A stretch of DNA of 6,712 nt from an uncultured Chloroflexota bacterium. GTDB lineage: Bacteria > Chloroflexota > Anaerolineae > Aggregatilineales > Phototrophicaceae. A model generated the notes under the pieces. It was given only the letters and a program-made list of their open reading frames with translations. It was not told the origin of the DNA and searched no databases. Shown one piece after another: positions 1 through 6,226 of this stretch; the first letter of the stretch is position 1, and every line of letters begins with the position of its first letter. The stretch lies in the NCBI GenBank assembly GCA_937870805.1, contig CALMZT010000951.1, positions 1 through 6,712 on the forward strand. Direction: 5' to 3'. Position numbers and translations under genes: made by a program.

Positions 1-17
1 CAAAAATCGCAGCGCCC

Positions 18-66
18 AACCCGTTCACGGGTTTCCAATGCGCATAGCGGGCAGTTTTGAACTGCC
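18..66. repeat. Two adjacent perfect hairpins (REP-like?)
   Basis: Two perfect inverted repeats lie 16 bases apart. The first pairs AACCCG (18-23) with CGGGTT (28-33) around a TTCA loop. The second pairs GGCAGTT (50-56) with AACTGCC (60-66) around a TTG loop. Neither is followed by a run of T, so they are poor candidates for classical intrinsic terminators. Closely spaced GC-rich hairpins in an intergenic region are typical of dispersed REP-like elements, but only one copy is visible here, so that identity is an inference. They could also belong to the 3' end of a gene lying left of the window. Confidence 0.45.
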
Positions 67-115
67 AGCGTCCACAACAGCGAAATGGTGCGTAAGGTGA
101 GTATTTAAAACATAA

Positions 116-136
116 CCGCACGGTTTTAACCTGCGG
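116..136. promoter_or_regulatory. Leader hairpin just upstream of the deacetylase gene
   Basis: CCGCA (116-120) pairs with TGCGG (132-136), and GGTT (122-125) pairs with AACC (128-131) around a two-base TT loop. C121 is the single bulged base, giving a stem of nine pairs. The hairpin ends 12 bases before the ribosome binding site of the gene at 162, so it would sit in the 5' leader if transcription starts upstream. It could influence translation or be another dispersed repeat. No known riboswitch is recognised. Confidence 0.4.
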
Positions 137-148
137 CGGTAAATCAAT

Positions 149-153
149 AGAGG
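149..153 (+). promoter_or_regulatory. Shine-Dalgarno site supporting a TTG start
   Basis: AGAGG lies 8 bases before the TTG at 162. The residues that follow this TTG already match the N-terminal beta strand of the YdjC family, including the metal-binding DD at residues 8-9. The next in-frame ATG, at residue 12, would remove that motif. Both facts support the TTG start. Confidence 0.7.
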
Positions 154-161
154 CTAGAATC

Positions 162-908
162 TTGCCATTCACCATCACCTGTGACGACTGCGGGATGCAC
201 GAAAGTATCAATGAGGCGACGCTGGAACTGCGCCGCGAAGGCATGGCGTATTCTGCCAGCGTGCTCACCAATTTCCCTGCCGTGCAGCACGCCTTTGAAT
301 TGTTCGCGCCGTATCCTGACCTGCACATCGGTTCACACCTCAATCTCAGCGAAGGCATGGCGCTCACGGGCATTTCGCCACTCACCAACGATATAGGGCG
401 CTTTTTGCCCATCGAATATCTACAGCGTGCGTGGGTGTATGCGACCCCTGAATTCCTGGAAGCCGCCGAAGCCGAATTCATCACCCAAATCGAGGTGCTG
501 CGCAGCGCGGGCATTCAGCCAGAACACATCACGACGCACATGCACTTCCATGTCATTCCAGCCTTGCGTGAAATTATTGTGAGACTGGCACAGCGCTATG
601 ATGTACGCTGGGTGCGGGCTTACCGTGCGCGCGATACAGTCATTCCGAACAATCCGTTTATTGCCCTCCGTGAAAACAGCTCTATCCGCACGTTAGCCTA
701 TCTTGCGCCCGTGATGTACTGGCTGAAACTTGCTCCACAAGACATGGCAGATGCCCTGAGCACGCTGCGCGGCACGGTGGAAATTGTCGTACATCCAGCG
801 CTGTTGAATACGCCGCTGCCTGCGGGCACACGCTACCCTGCGCCCGCCCGTGCCCGCGAAGTCGAATACTTACGGCGTGTGTGGGCGCTGCTTCATGAAG
901 GCGCGTAA
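162..908 (+). CDS. ChbG/YdjC-family carbohydrate deacetylase
   Basis: This 248-residue protein has the hallmarks of the YdjC/ChbG polysaccharide-deacetylase-like family. These are metal-dependent cytoplasmic enzymes that remove N-acetyl groups from amino sugars; known members act on diacetylchitobiose (ChbG) or hopanoid glycosyl groups (HpnK). Visible motifs are the N-terminal DDCG (residues 8-11, usually DDFG), the GSHLNLSEG block with metal-ligand His59, the THMHFH block (125-130) with the second metal histidine, and EIVVHPAL (207-214) with the likely catalytic His211. Length is normal for the family. The start is TTG with AGAGG 8 bases upstream. The gene is not in an obvious operon and converges on the next gene with a 16-base overlap, so its substrate cannot be inferred from neighbours. 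The Cys in place of Phe in DDFG is a minor oddity. The family call is secure; the exact sugar is unknown. Confidence 0.87.
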   Translation: MPFTITCDDCGMHESINEATLELRREGMAYSASVLTNFPAVQHAFELFAPYPDLHIGSHLNLSEGMALTGISPLTNDIGRFLPIEYLQRAWVYATPEFLEAAEAEFITQIEVLRSAGIQPEHITTHMHFHVIPALREIIVRLAQRYDVRWVRAYRARDTVIPNNPFIALRENSSIRTLAYLAPVMYWLKLAPQDMADALSTLRGTVEIVVHPALLNTPLPAGTRYPAPARAREVEYLRRVWALLHEGA

Positions 909-1639
909 ATAGCGCAGGTTGTATCCACCACGCGGCAGGTTGCCAGCACCGCACCATTACGCAGCACGTCAAACTGCTCGACATTCCGCCAGAACAACGC
1001 CGTGCCTGACGCTTCGATTAACCCATAGATTTGATTGACACAGGGCTGCGGCGGCTGGCGCTGTCCCACGCTGGCATCACGCAGACGTAAACATTTCCCT
1101 CTGGGGATACTGTTATAGATACTCCCGCCCCAACGAACCGCGTCCCATTCGCCCGCGCCGCTGCGAAAGACGACACCTTCCAGCGAAAGTGTGCCTGTAC
1201 TCTGGTTCAGTAGGGTAAATGAGACTTCATCGTACATCAGCAGCGCATTTGGCGGCTGCGATGGGTTAGTGGTCGGCTGCATGGATACCAGAGTGATGGT
1301 GGTCGGCGCGATAATGATTGGCAAAGAGGTAGGCACAGTGGTGTTTGCAGGCGCAGCATTAGTGGATACAGGCGTGAGACTAGGATCAACAGTGCTGTTG
1401 GCGATAAGAAACTCGGTAGTGCTATCCGTAGTGGGTGTTGAGGTAGGGCTTGGCACTGTGGGTGTCACGACCACAACCACTACTGTCTCCGTTGGTACAT
1501 ATTTGGGCAATAGGTTGGGCAGTGCCGTGATCAGGGCAACCACTACTGCTGTGATGGCAGTGATAGCAGCGGCAATAATTTGCGGATTGCTCAACATCGA
1601 ATCTTTTTGAGGTGGAGGTGGTGGTATTTGTGCGGACAT
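893..1639 (-). CDS. Membrane-anchored Thr/Pro-stalk protein, unknown C-terminal domain
   Basis: This 248-residue protein is not recognised by name. Its layout is a proline-rich N-terminus (residues 5-10), one transmembrane helix (about 20-44) and a low-complexity Thr/Pro/Ser/Val stalk (about 50-130). A compact C-terminal domain follows (about 132-240). That domain is rich in aromatic and small residues, with blocks such as YDEVSFTLLNQS, GVVFRSGAGEWDAVRW and RGKCLRLRDA. All four cysteines (183, 200, 235, 242) are in the C-terminal part, consistent with disulfides outside the cytoplasm. I infer an N-in, C-out surface protein. Thr/Pro stalks of this kind are common in Chloroflexota extracellular proteins, and similar C-terminal domains appear, from memory, in proteins of that phylum. 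The start is ATG with GAGAG 6 bases upstream. A second ATG at residue 15 lacks a ribosome binding site. Function is unknown; surface binding or sensing is only a guess. Confidence 0.72.
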   Translation of the reverse strand: MSAQIPPPPPQKDSMLSNPQIIAAAITAITAVVVALITALPNLLPKYVPTETVVVVVVTPTVPSPTSTPTTDSTTEFLIANSTVDPSLTPVSTNAAPANTTVPTSLPIIIAPTTITLVSMQPTTNPSQPPNALLMYDEVSFTLLNQSTGTLSLEGVVFRSGAGEWDAVRWGGSIYNSIPRGKCLRLRDASVGQRQPPQPCVNQIYGLIEASGTALFWRNVEQFDVLRNGAVLATCRVVDTTCAIYAPS

Positions 1640-1729
1640 CTGAAGCTCTCATGTGGTGTAAATACGTTGGGCGCAATATGATTACTTATACCGCAATTAG
1701 AGGGGTTACGTCGCGTAAGACATGAGTAT

Positions 1730-1759
1730 TTGAAAAAAAATTAAAAGTGTAGCGATAAT
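1730..1759 (+). promoter_or_regulatory. Candidate sigma70-type promoter of the M42 gene cluster
   Basis: TTGAAA (1730-1735) is followed after 18 bases by GATAAT (1754-1759). These match five and five of six consensus bases for -35 and -10. The stretch between them is A-rich. Transcription would begin near 1766, leaving a leader of about 35 bases before the first M42 gene. The call rests on motif match alone. Confidence 0.4.
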
Positions 1760-1786
1760 TACGTGGTATCGTCTTGTGATGTTCAT

Positions 1787-1792
1787 GAGAGG
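1787..1792 (+). promoter_or_regulatory. Shine-Dalgarno site supporting a TTG start
   Basis: GAGAGG sits 8 bases before the TTG at 1801. There is no nearby in-frame ATG. The residues after the TTG (FDLKNHLKTLVEAHAPSG) match the usual N-terminus of M42 peptidases, which fixes this start. Confidence 0.7.
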
Positions 1793-1800
1793 TAAATTAA

Positions 1801-2898
1801 TTGTTTGACTTAAAAAATCATCTAAAGACACTGGTAGAAGCCCATGCGCCGTCCGGTCACGAAGCGCCGCTGCAAGCCATCGTGCGCGAGGCGTGGACTG
1901 GATTGGTAGATCGCTTTGAAACGGACAAACTCGGCAGTTTGATCAGTATCAAAAACGGTACACCAGCCAAGGATAGCCCTCGCCGTAAGATCATGCTTGC
2001 CGCCCATGTGGACGAAATCGGCATGATGGTGCGCGACATCGTGGATGGTTTTATCTACGTGCATCGCATCAGCGGCGTCGATAACCGCGTGATGCTGGCG
2101 CAGCCTGTGCTGGTGCATGGCAAGCGCGCGCTGCCGGGCATTGTCGCCGCCGTGCCGCCGCACCTGCTGACGGAGGAGATGCGCAAAAAGTATCCGTCGT
2201 TCGATGAGTTGGTAGTCGATGTGGGTTTGCCCGCTGACGAGGTGAATCAACTGGTACAGATTGGCGACCTCATCACCGTCGATGTGCCGATGATGGAGTT
2301 GATGGGTAAGCGCGTGGCAGGCAAGGCGATGGATGACCGCGCATGCGTAGCAGCAGTAACGGCGTGCCTGCATCATCTGCAAACCATGAAACACGTTTGG
2401 GATGTGTACGCGGTGGCGACGGTGCAGGAGGAAACCGGCTTGCGCGGCGCGGCGGTTTCAGCGCATCTCATCCAACCAGACGTGGCAATTGCGCTGGATG
2501 TGACCTTTGCGCCGCAGCCGGGCGTCAACAACGATGTGACCAACGAAATGGGCGGCGGTCCCGGTATCGGCATCGGTCCCAATTTCCATCCTAAACTGTT
2601 CGACAGGATCAAAGAAGTCGCGCAGGCGAACGAGATCAAAATCCAGAATGACATTATTCCCGGCGCAAGCGGCACTGATGCGTGGACAATTCAAGTGGCG
2701 CTCGAAGGCATTCCAACAGCGCTGCTGGAAATCCCGCTGCGTAGTATGCACTCGCCTGTAGAGACGATTGATCTGCGCGATGTGGAGCGCTGTGGACGCT
2801 TGCTGGCGCTGTTCATCGCCAGTTTGGATGCAGAGTTTTTGGCGGCGATTGAATGGAAAGTCGACAGTGAAAAATCAAAGTTGGAAGTTCCCTCATAA
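1801..2898 (+). CDS. M42-family (TET-like) metallo-aminopeptidase, copy 1
   Basis: This 365-residue protein belongs to peptidase family M42, cytosolic dinuclear metal aminopeptidases that usually form tetrahedral dodecamers and trim peptides. All expected residues are present: His69 and Asp71 in AAHVDEIG, Asp178 in GKAMDDR, the Glu210-Glu211 pair in VQEETGLRGA, Asp233 in IALDVT and His317 in RSMHSP. The inserted domain carries the family's PPH motif (119-121) followed by the LVVDVG block, typical of full-length members. Some M42 proteins are annotated as 'cellulase M' or 'endoglucanase', a historical misnomer. The protein is slightly longer than its two downstream paralogues, mainly through this insert and a charged C-terminal tail (about 351-365). 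It is the first gene of a three-gene same-strand cluster, with the next start 43 bases downstream. The family and activity class are secure; residue preference is not predictable from sequence alone. Confidence 0.93.
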   Translation: MFDLKNHLKTLVEAHAPSGHEAPLQAIVREAWTGLVDRFETDKLGSLISIKNGTPAKDSPRRKIMLAAHVDEIGMMVRDIVDGFIYVHRISGVDNRVMLAQPVLVHGKRALPGIVAAVPPHLLTEEMRKKYPSFDELVVDVGLPADEVNQLVQIGDLITVDVPMMELMGKRVAGKAMDDRACVAAVTACLHHLQTMKHVWDVYAVATVQEETGLRGAAVSAHLIQPDVAIALDVTFAPQPGVNNDVTNEMGGGPGIGIGPNFHPKLFDRIKEVAQANEIKIQNDIIPGASGTDAWTIQVALEGIPTALLEIPLRSMHSPVETIDLRDVERCGRLLALFIASLDAEFLAAIEWKVDSEKSKLEVPS

Positions 2899-2906
2899 TG
2901 CCACTT

Positions 2907-2927
2907 TCAACTATCAACTTTCAACCT
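2907..2927. repeat. Heptad repeats in the spacer between M42 copies 1 and 2
   Basis: Three consecutive 7-base units, TCAACTA, TCAACTT and TCAACCT, fill most of the 43-base spacer. On the complementary strand they read as NAGTTGA-like units, and weaker copies flank them (CACTT before, GAAACTG after). The same type of unit appears at 3990-4010 and near 6227-6275. The run ends 6 bases before the ribosome binding site of the next gene. Confidence 0.65.
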
Positions 2928-2941
2928 GAAACTGGAGGCAT

Positions 2942-3985
2942 ATGATCTTAAAAGAACTTTCAGAAGCTGTTGGCGTTTCCGGCAAAGAAGACGCCGTGCG
3001 CAAGGTGGTGTTAAACGCGATTGAGAAGCACGCCGACAACATCCGCATCGACCCGCTGGGCAGCGTGACCGCCGTGAAAAAAGGCAAAGGCAAAAATCCA
3101 CTGCGCGTGATGCTTGCCGCGCACATGGACGAAATCGGCTTCATCGTGACGGGCGTAGACGGCGACGGGCTGATTCGCTTCAACGCCATCGGTGGCATTG
3201 ATGACCGCATTCTCCCCGGCTTGCGCGTGCGCGTGGGCGATGACCTGCTGCCCGGCGCGATCATTTGGACGCCGATTCATCAGAACCGTGAACAGAATGT
3301 CGTCAAGCTGGCGAATTTGCGCATCGACATCGGCGCATCCAACAAAGATGAGGCGAACGGCAAGGTCAAGCCCGGAGATCGCATCGTCTTCGACAGCCAA
3401 TACCGCGAACTCAGTCCCAAAGTCGTGCGTGGCAAAGCCTTCGATGATCGTGTGGGCTGTTCGCTGCTGATTGACGTATTGCAGGGTGGTCCCTATCCGG
3501 TGGATGTGCTGGCAGCGTTCACCGTGCAGGAGGAAATCGGCTTGCGCGGCGCATTGGTCGCGGCGCAAACCCTGAAGCCAGACATTGCCTTTGCGCTGGA
3601 AGGCACGACTGCCCACGACGTTCCCAATCCGCTTGCCGACCCCGACGACGAACGCGGCGTCAACCCAACGACCAAAATGGGCAGCGGTCCCGCGCTGACG
3701 TTTATGGACAGAAGCATGATTACTGACCCGCGCCTTGTGCGTTTCCTGAGCGCCACCGCCGACAAGCACAAGATTCCCTACCAGTTCAAGACGCAGTTGG
3801 GCGGTGGCACAGACGCAGGTTCAATTCACACGTCATTGGGTGGCGTGCCGTCAGCGGTGATTTCGATGCCCTGCCGCTACATCCACAGCCCTACGGCGAT
3901 GTTGAACTTGGACGATTATCAAAACACCCTGAAGCTGATACAGACGGCGCTGAAAGAGATCACAGCGGACGTGTTGAAACGATAG
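2942..3985 (+). CDS. M42-family (TET-like) metallo-aminopeptidase, copy 2
   Basis: This 347-residue M42 aminopeptidase is a clear paralogue of its neighbours. Conserved positions are His61 and Asp63 in AAHMDEIG, Asp168 in GKAFDDR, Glu197-Glu198 in VQEEIGLRGA and His315 in RYIHSP. The terminal metal ligand is Glu220 in FALEGTTAHDVP, where copies 1 and 3 have Asp. Both forms occur in the family, but the change suggests a different subfamily and perhaps a different metal or residue preference. The QLGGGTDAG block (285-293) is also typical. ATG is the start; GGAGG at 2934-2938 leaves only 3 bases to the ATG, a tight spacing. The gene lies between the other two M42 genes with 43- and 46-base gaps, so co-transcription is likely. 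The cellular role is inferred to be peptide turnover. Confidence 0.93.
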   Translation: MILKELSEAVGVSGKEDAVRKVVLNAIEKHADNIRIDPLGSVTAVKKGKGKNPLRVMLAAHMDEIGFIVTGVDGDGLIRFNAIGGIDDRILPGLRVRVGDDLLPGAIIWTPIHQNREQNVVKLANLRIDIGASNKDEANGKVKPGDRIVFDSQYRELSPKVVRGKAFDDRVGCSLLIDVLQGGPYPVDVLAAFTVQEEIGLRGALVAAQTLKPDIAFALEGTTAHDVPNPLADPDDERGVNPTTKMGSGPALTFMDRSMITDPRLVRFLSATADKHKIPYQFKTQLGGGTDAGSIHTSLGGVPSAVISMPCRYIHSPTAMLNLDDYQNTLKLIQTALKEITADVLKR

Positions 3986-3989
3986 TTTT

Positions 3990-4010
3990 CAGTTGACAGT
4001 TACCAGTTTT
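3990..4010. repeat. Heptad repeats in the spacer between M42 copies 2 and 3
   Basis: Three consecutive 7-base units, CAGTTGA, CAGTTAC and CAGTTTT, begin 5 bases after the stop of copy 2 and end 8 bases before the GGAG ribosome binding site (4019-4022) of copy 3. They resemble the units at 2907-2927, but in the opposite orientation. The second M42 spacer therefore holds the same repeat class as the first. Confidence 0.65.
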
Positions 4011-4031
4011 TATTTAGTGGAGTAAGTCATT

Positions 4032-5039
4032 GTGATTGAATTAACCAGAAAACTAACCGAAACGTGGGGACCCTCAGGGTATGAACACCGCGTTCGCAAA
4101 CTCATTCAAGACGAAGTAAAAGACCTTGCCGACGAAATCACTGTTGACCCCCTCGGTAATCTCATCTGTCGTGTGGGCGGTAAGCGAAGCGACGGCGGCA
4201 CAAAAATCATGATCGCCGCCCACATGGACGAAATCGGTGTGATGACCACCTTTGTCGAGCCGAAAAGCGGTTTCCTGCGTTTTGCCAACGTCGGCGGCTT
4301 GATTCACACTACGCTCATCGCCAACCGTGTGTTGTTCGAAGATGGCACCATTGGCGTCATCAGCGTGCAGGACTTGTGGGGCGGCGCGCGCACCAATGTT
4401 CCCAATCTAGACGACTTCTATATAGATGTCAGCGATGGCAACGGCACAGGCAAAGTGCAGCCCGGCAGTCCTGGCGTGTTTTATCAGCGCATGGAACAGC
4501 GGGGCACGCGGCTGATCGGCAAGGCGATGGATGATCGCATCGGCTGCATCGTGGCGATTGAAACCATGCGCCGCCTGAAGAAAAAGACCAAAAACGAAGT
4601 TTACTTTGTCTTCACCGTGCAGGAAGAGGTTGGCTTACGCGGCGCACGTCCGGCGGCGTACAACGTCGATCCCGACGTAGCGATTGCGCTGGATGTGACC
4701 GGCACAGGTGATGAAATTCATGGACGCAAGATGGCGGTGAAACTCGGCGACGGCGCAGCGATCAAGCTCAACGATCCCGGTTTAGTCGTGCCACCTGCGA
4801 TACGCGATTGGATGATCGAGCGCGCTGAAAAGGACAAGATTCCCTATCAGCGTGAACTGTTAGTCGCTGGCACTACTGATGCATCGGGTATTCAAATGGC
4901 GCGTGCGGGTGTCCCTAGCGGTTGCATATCCATTCCCTGCCGCTACGTGCATACGACCAGCGAAACGGTAGACACGCGCGATGTCGAAGCCTGTATCGCC
5001 CTGCTCACGGGGTTGGTGAAAAATCCGGTGAAATTGTAG
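4032..5039 (+). CDS. M42-family (TET-like) metallo-aminopeptidase, copy 3
   Basis: This 335-residue protein is the third M42 aminopeptidase in the row. Catalytic and metal residues are intact: His64 and Asp66 in AAHMDEIG, Asp167 in GKAMDDR, Glu198-Glu199 in VQEEVGLRGA, Asp221 in IALDVT and His307 in RYVHTT. The inserted domain differs from copies 1 and 2 (ISVQDLWGGARTNVP at about 110-124 replaces the PPH or PIH type segment). This suggests it is an old paralogue rather than a recent duplication. The start is GTG, with GGAG 9 bases upstream. Copy 3 ends the same-strand cluster; 48 bases after its stop comes a mobile unit whose hairpins could also limit read-through. It probably works in the cytoplasm on short peptides, possibly in mixed complexes with copies 1 and 2, which is an inference. 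Confidence 0.92.
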   Translation: MIELTRKLTETWGPSGYEHRVRKLIQDEVKDLADEITVDPLGNLICRVGGKRSDGGTKIMIAAHMDEIGVMTTFVEPKSGFLRFANVGGLIHTTLIANRVLFEDGTIGVISVQDLWGGARTNVPNLDDFYIDVSDGNGTGKVQPGSPGVFYQRMEQRGTRLIGKAMDDRIGCIVAIETMRRLKKKTKNEVYFVFTVQEEVGLRGARPAAYNVDPDVAIALDVTGTGDEIHGRKMAVKLGDGAAIKLNDPGLVVPPAIRDWMIERAEKDKIPYQRELLVAGTTDASGIQMARAGVPSGCISIPCRYVHTTSETVDTRDVEACIALLTGLVKNPVKL

Positions 5040-5087
5040 AACGAGTTGCCGACGGCTGTGATTTAAAGGGGGCATGTACGGTTGAAG

Positions 5088-5147
5088 CGCCTACGGCTAA
5101 AGCGCGTAGGCTGAACGATAAAGGCGGTAAGCGCACTGAAGGCGCTG
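5088..5147. repeat. Left inverted repeat of the transposase unit
   Basis: This repeat is matched in reverse complement by 5637-5695. Its first hairpin pairs GCCTACG (5089-5095) with CGTAGGC (5105-5111) around a 9-base loop. The second pairs AGCGC (5130-5134) with GCGCT (5142-5146) around a 7-base loop. Bases 5117-5124 are the diverged centre. It starts 33 bases left of the transposase stop codon, counted from its inner end, and 48 bases after the third M42 gene. Confidence 0.85.
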
Positions 5148-5179
5148 AATATTGCGTTGTTCACCAAAATAGTCGTCGG

Positions 5180-5596
5180 CTAATCATCACCGTCGGTTCG
5201 TTCAAGATAATCGATAGTTGTGTTATTGGCGTGATGTTCCTTTTGGCGCGCAATATAGTCGACGACGTACTTTAGGTTCTTCACGCCAAAAGTCAGCAGT
5301 CCATAATGCTTTTGCCAGCGAAAATGCGTAGGTGCATTTGGAAATGAGACATTAATTTCGTGGGAAGAAACACCTTTGACGTGACGCATCCATTCAGCAG
5401 CCGCCAATCGAGGAGGAATGTACACAGCAACATGAATATGGTCTGGTATGCCGTTGATTGCTAATACGGGACATTTCAACTCAACCGATTTTACCTGAAT
5501 GATCTCAAAGATAACTTCTTCAACAGCAGACGTAATAAGTGGTTCTCGATATTTAGTAGTCCAAATGGCGTGATAATAACACTGCCAAAATGGCAT
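5180..5596 (-). CDS. IS200/RAYT-type Y1 transposase (HUH endonuclease)
   Basis: This 138-residue protein is a Y1_Tnp (TnpA-like) single-strand transposase. The N-terminus MPFWQCYYHAIWTTKYREPLI follows the common pattern of this group. The HUH metal motif is His53-Ile-His55 in PDHIHV. The likely nucleophile is Tyr114, followed four residues later by Gln118 in DYIARQKEHH, the same Tyr/Gln spacing as in IS608 TnpA. All catalytic residues are present and the length is normal, so the gene looks intact. A strong AGGAGG site lies just upstream of the ATG. It stands alone: no TnpB or other accessory gene accompanies it. It would nick and rejoin single-stranded DNA at hairpin-bearing ends, here presumably the flanking repeats. 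Family call is firm; the choice between IS200-like and domesticated RAYT is open. Confidence 0.88.
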   Translation of the reverse strand: MPFWQCYYHAIWTTKYREPLITSAVEEVIFEIIQVKSVELKCPVLAINGIPDHIHVAVYIPPRLAAAEWMRHVKGVSSHEINVSFPNAPTHFRWQKHYGLLTFGVKNLKYVVDYIARQKEHHANNTTIDYLERTDGDD

Positions 5597-5636
5597 CTTA
5601 ACCTCCTGAGCAAGTCTCGTCTAAACTACGGACACC

Positions 5637-5695
5637 CAGCGCCTTCAGTGCGCTTACCGTTTTACTGTTCAGCCTACGCGCTTTAGCCGTAGGCG
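5637..5695. repeat. Right inverted repeat of the transposase unit
   Basis: This is the reverse complement of 5088-5147, with identical 29- and 23-base blocks and a diverged 7-base centre. It carries the same two hairpins (AGCGC/GCGCT and GCCTACG/CGTAGGC). It lies 40 bases upstream of the transposase start codon, so it may include or abut that gene's promoter. It also ends 35 bases from the stop of the minus-strand membrane gene. Confidence 0.85.
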
Positions 5696-5730
5696 TTACA
5701 AACGCGAATATCTATACAAAATCGAGCGTT

Positions 5731-6201
5731 TCACTCCCCACTTCTTCGCCGTCTCGGTGGTTCCTCGTCTACAATCACATCACTCGCGCTTTCGTCCACA
5801 ATTTCCTCAAGTTCGCCATCTTCCGCCAGACGCATTGCTCGTTTTTGCTTCTGCTGCACGTCATCTTCCATACCCATGCGCAGCATCTCTTCCCCCAATT
5901 CGCGCGCGGTCAGCCGTTCACGGATACTGGCTTCACCAAATTTGCTGTCCATAGTCAGCGAGATGAACTGGAACAGCACGCTCATGAAGCCCGCCATGTT
6001 CAGCATCACCATCGCGCCAACCACATCCTCGTTGTTCAGCACACCCTGAGCCGATGCCATGCCCCAACCGATAAGGCTGAAGAGAATGAGCATAAACAGA
6101 CTCACGACGAAAAACACAATCCGCGCGCCCATTTTCTGTCGTTTAACCCCTTCTTCCACGCGGCGGCGCACTGCTCTATAGTCAATTTGATCTTGTGACA
6201 T
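5731..6201 (-). CDS. Small two-helix membrane protein, unknown function
   Basis: This 156-residue protein is not recognised by name. A basic N-terminal segment (residues 8-27, DYRAVRRRVEEGVKRQKMGA) precedes one hydrophobic helix (about 27-49). After a short loop there is a second, weaker helix (about 60-83). The remainder is cytoplasmic-looking: a charged, probably helical stretch (about 90-133), a very acidic segment (128-147) and an RRRR tail (150-153). The basic segment followed by two helices resembles '2TM' domain proteins, though similarity is by layout only. With positive charges before helix 1, an N-in, C-in topology is likely. The ATG has a strong GGAGG site 7 bases upstream. The 3' end faces the transposase unit, and the upstream region carries heptad repeats. 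No partner gene is visible. Confidence 0.72.
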   Translation of the reverse strand: MSQDQIDYRAVRRRVEEGVKRQKMGARIVFFVVSLFMLILFSLIGWGMASAQGVLNNEDVVGAMVMLNMAGFMSVLFQFISLTMDSKFGEASIRERLTARELGEEMLRMGMEDDVQQKQKRAMRLAEDGELEEIVDESASDVIVDEEPPRRRRSGE

Positions 6202-6226
6202 GAGTGTTCCTCCCGGCTACAGTTAC

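Larger units (their letters stand above)
1640..1800. other. Divergent intergenic region
   Basis: This 161-base AT-rich spacer lies between the 5' ends of the anchored protein gene (-) and the first M42 gene (+), so it should hold promoters for both. A convincing candidate is seen only for the + strand. On the minus strand a TATAAG (complement of 1685-1690) could be a -10 box, but no good -35 accompanies it. No hairpin or clear operator was seen. Confidence 0.5.
5088..5695. mobile_element. Compact Y1/HUH transposase unit with long inverted repeats
   Basis: This 608-bp unit contains one transposase gene on the minus strand and is bounded by inverted repeats of 60 and 59 bp. The repeats share perfect outer (29-base) and inner (23-base) blocks; only a middle of 7-8 bases differs. 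Each repeat carries two hairpins. Classical IS200/IS605 elements have subterminal hairpins but no long terminal inverted repeats. The arrangement here is closer to a REP-associated transposase (RAYT) flanked by inverted REPs. The exact outer boundaries are set by where the repeats stop matching; no target duplication is evident, as expected for single-strand transposition. Confidence 0.7.

Noticed and set aside
1191..1610. 139-codon plus-strand open frame
   Set aside because: It is the antisense of the Thr/Pro-rich stalk gene; its Val/Thr-rich composition mirrors that repeat-like coding sequence, and there is no ribosome binding site.
1822..2394. 190-codon minus-strand open frame inside M42 copy 1
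   Set aside because: It is a shadow of a gene whose frame is fixed by complete M42 motifs; the product is His-rich and resembles no family.
3011..3769. 252-codon minus-strand open frame inside M42 copy 2
   Set aside because: It is antisense to a gene with all catalytic motifs; long shadow frames are expected in GC-rich coding DNA.
2907..4010. CRISPR array made of the heptad units
   Set aside because: The units are 7 bases long, contiguous and degenerate, with no spacers, and no cas gene is present.
4922..5275. 117-codon plus-strand open frame running from M42 copy 3 into the mobile unit
   Set aside because: It crosses the real stop, the inverted repeat and the end of the transposase gene, and shows no domain or ribosome binding site.
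5845..6198. 117-codon plus-strand His-rich open frame
   Set aside because: It is antisense to the two-helix membrane protein, which has a strong ribosome binding site and a sensible topology.
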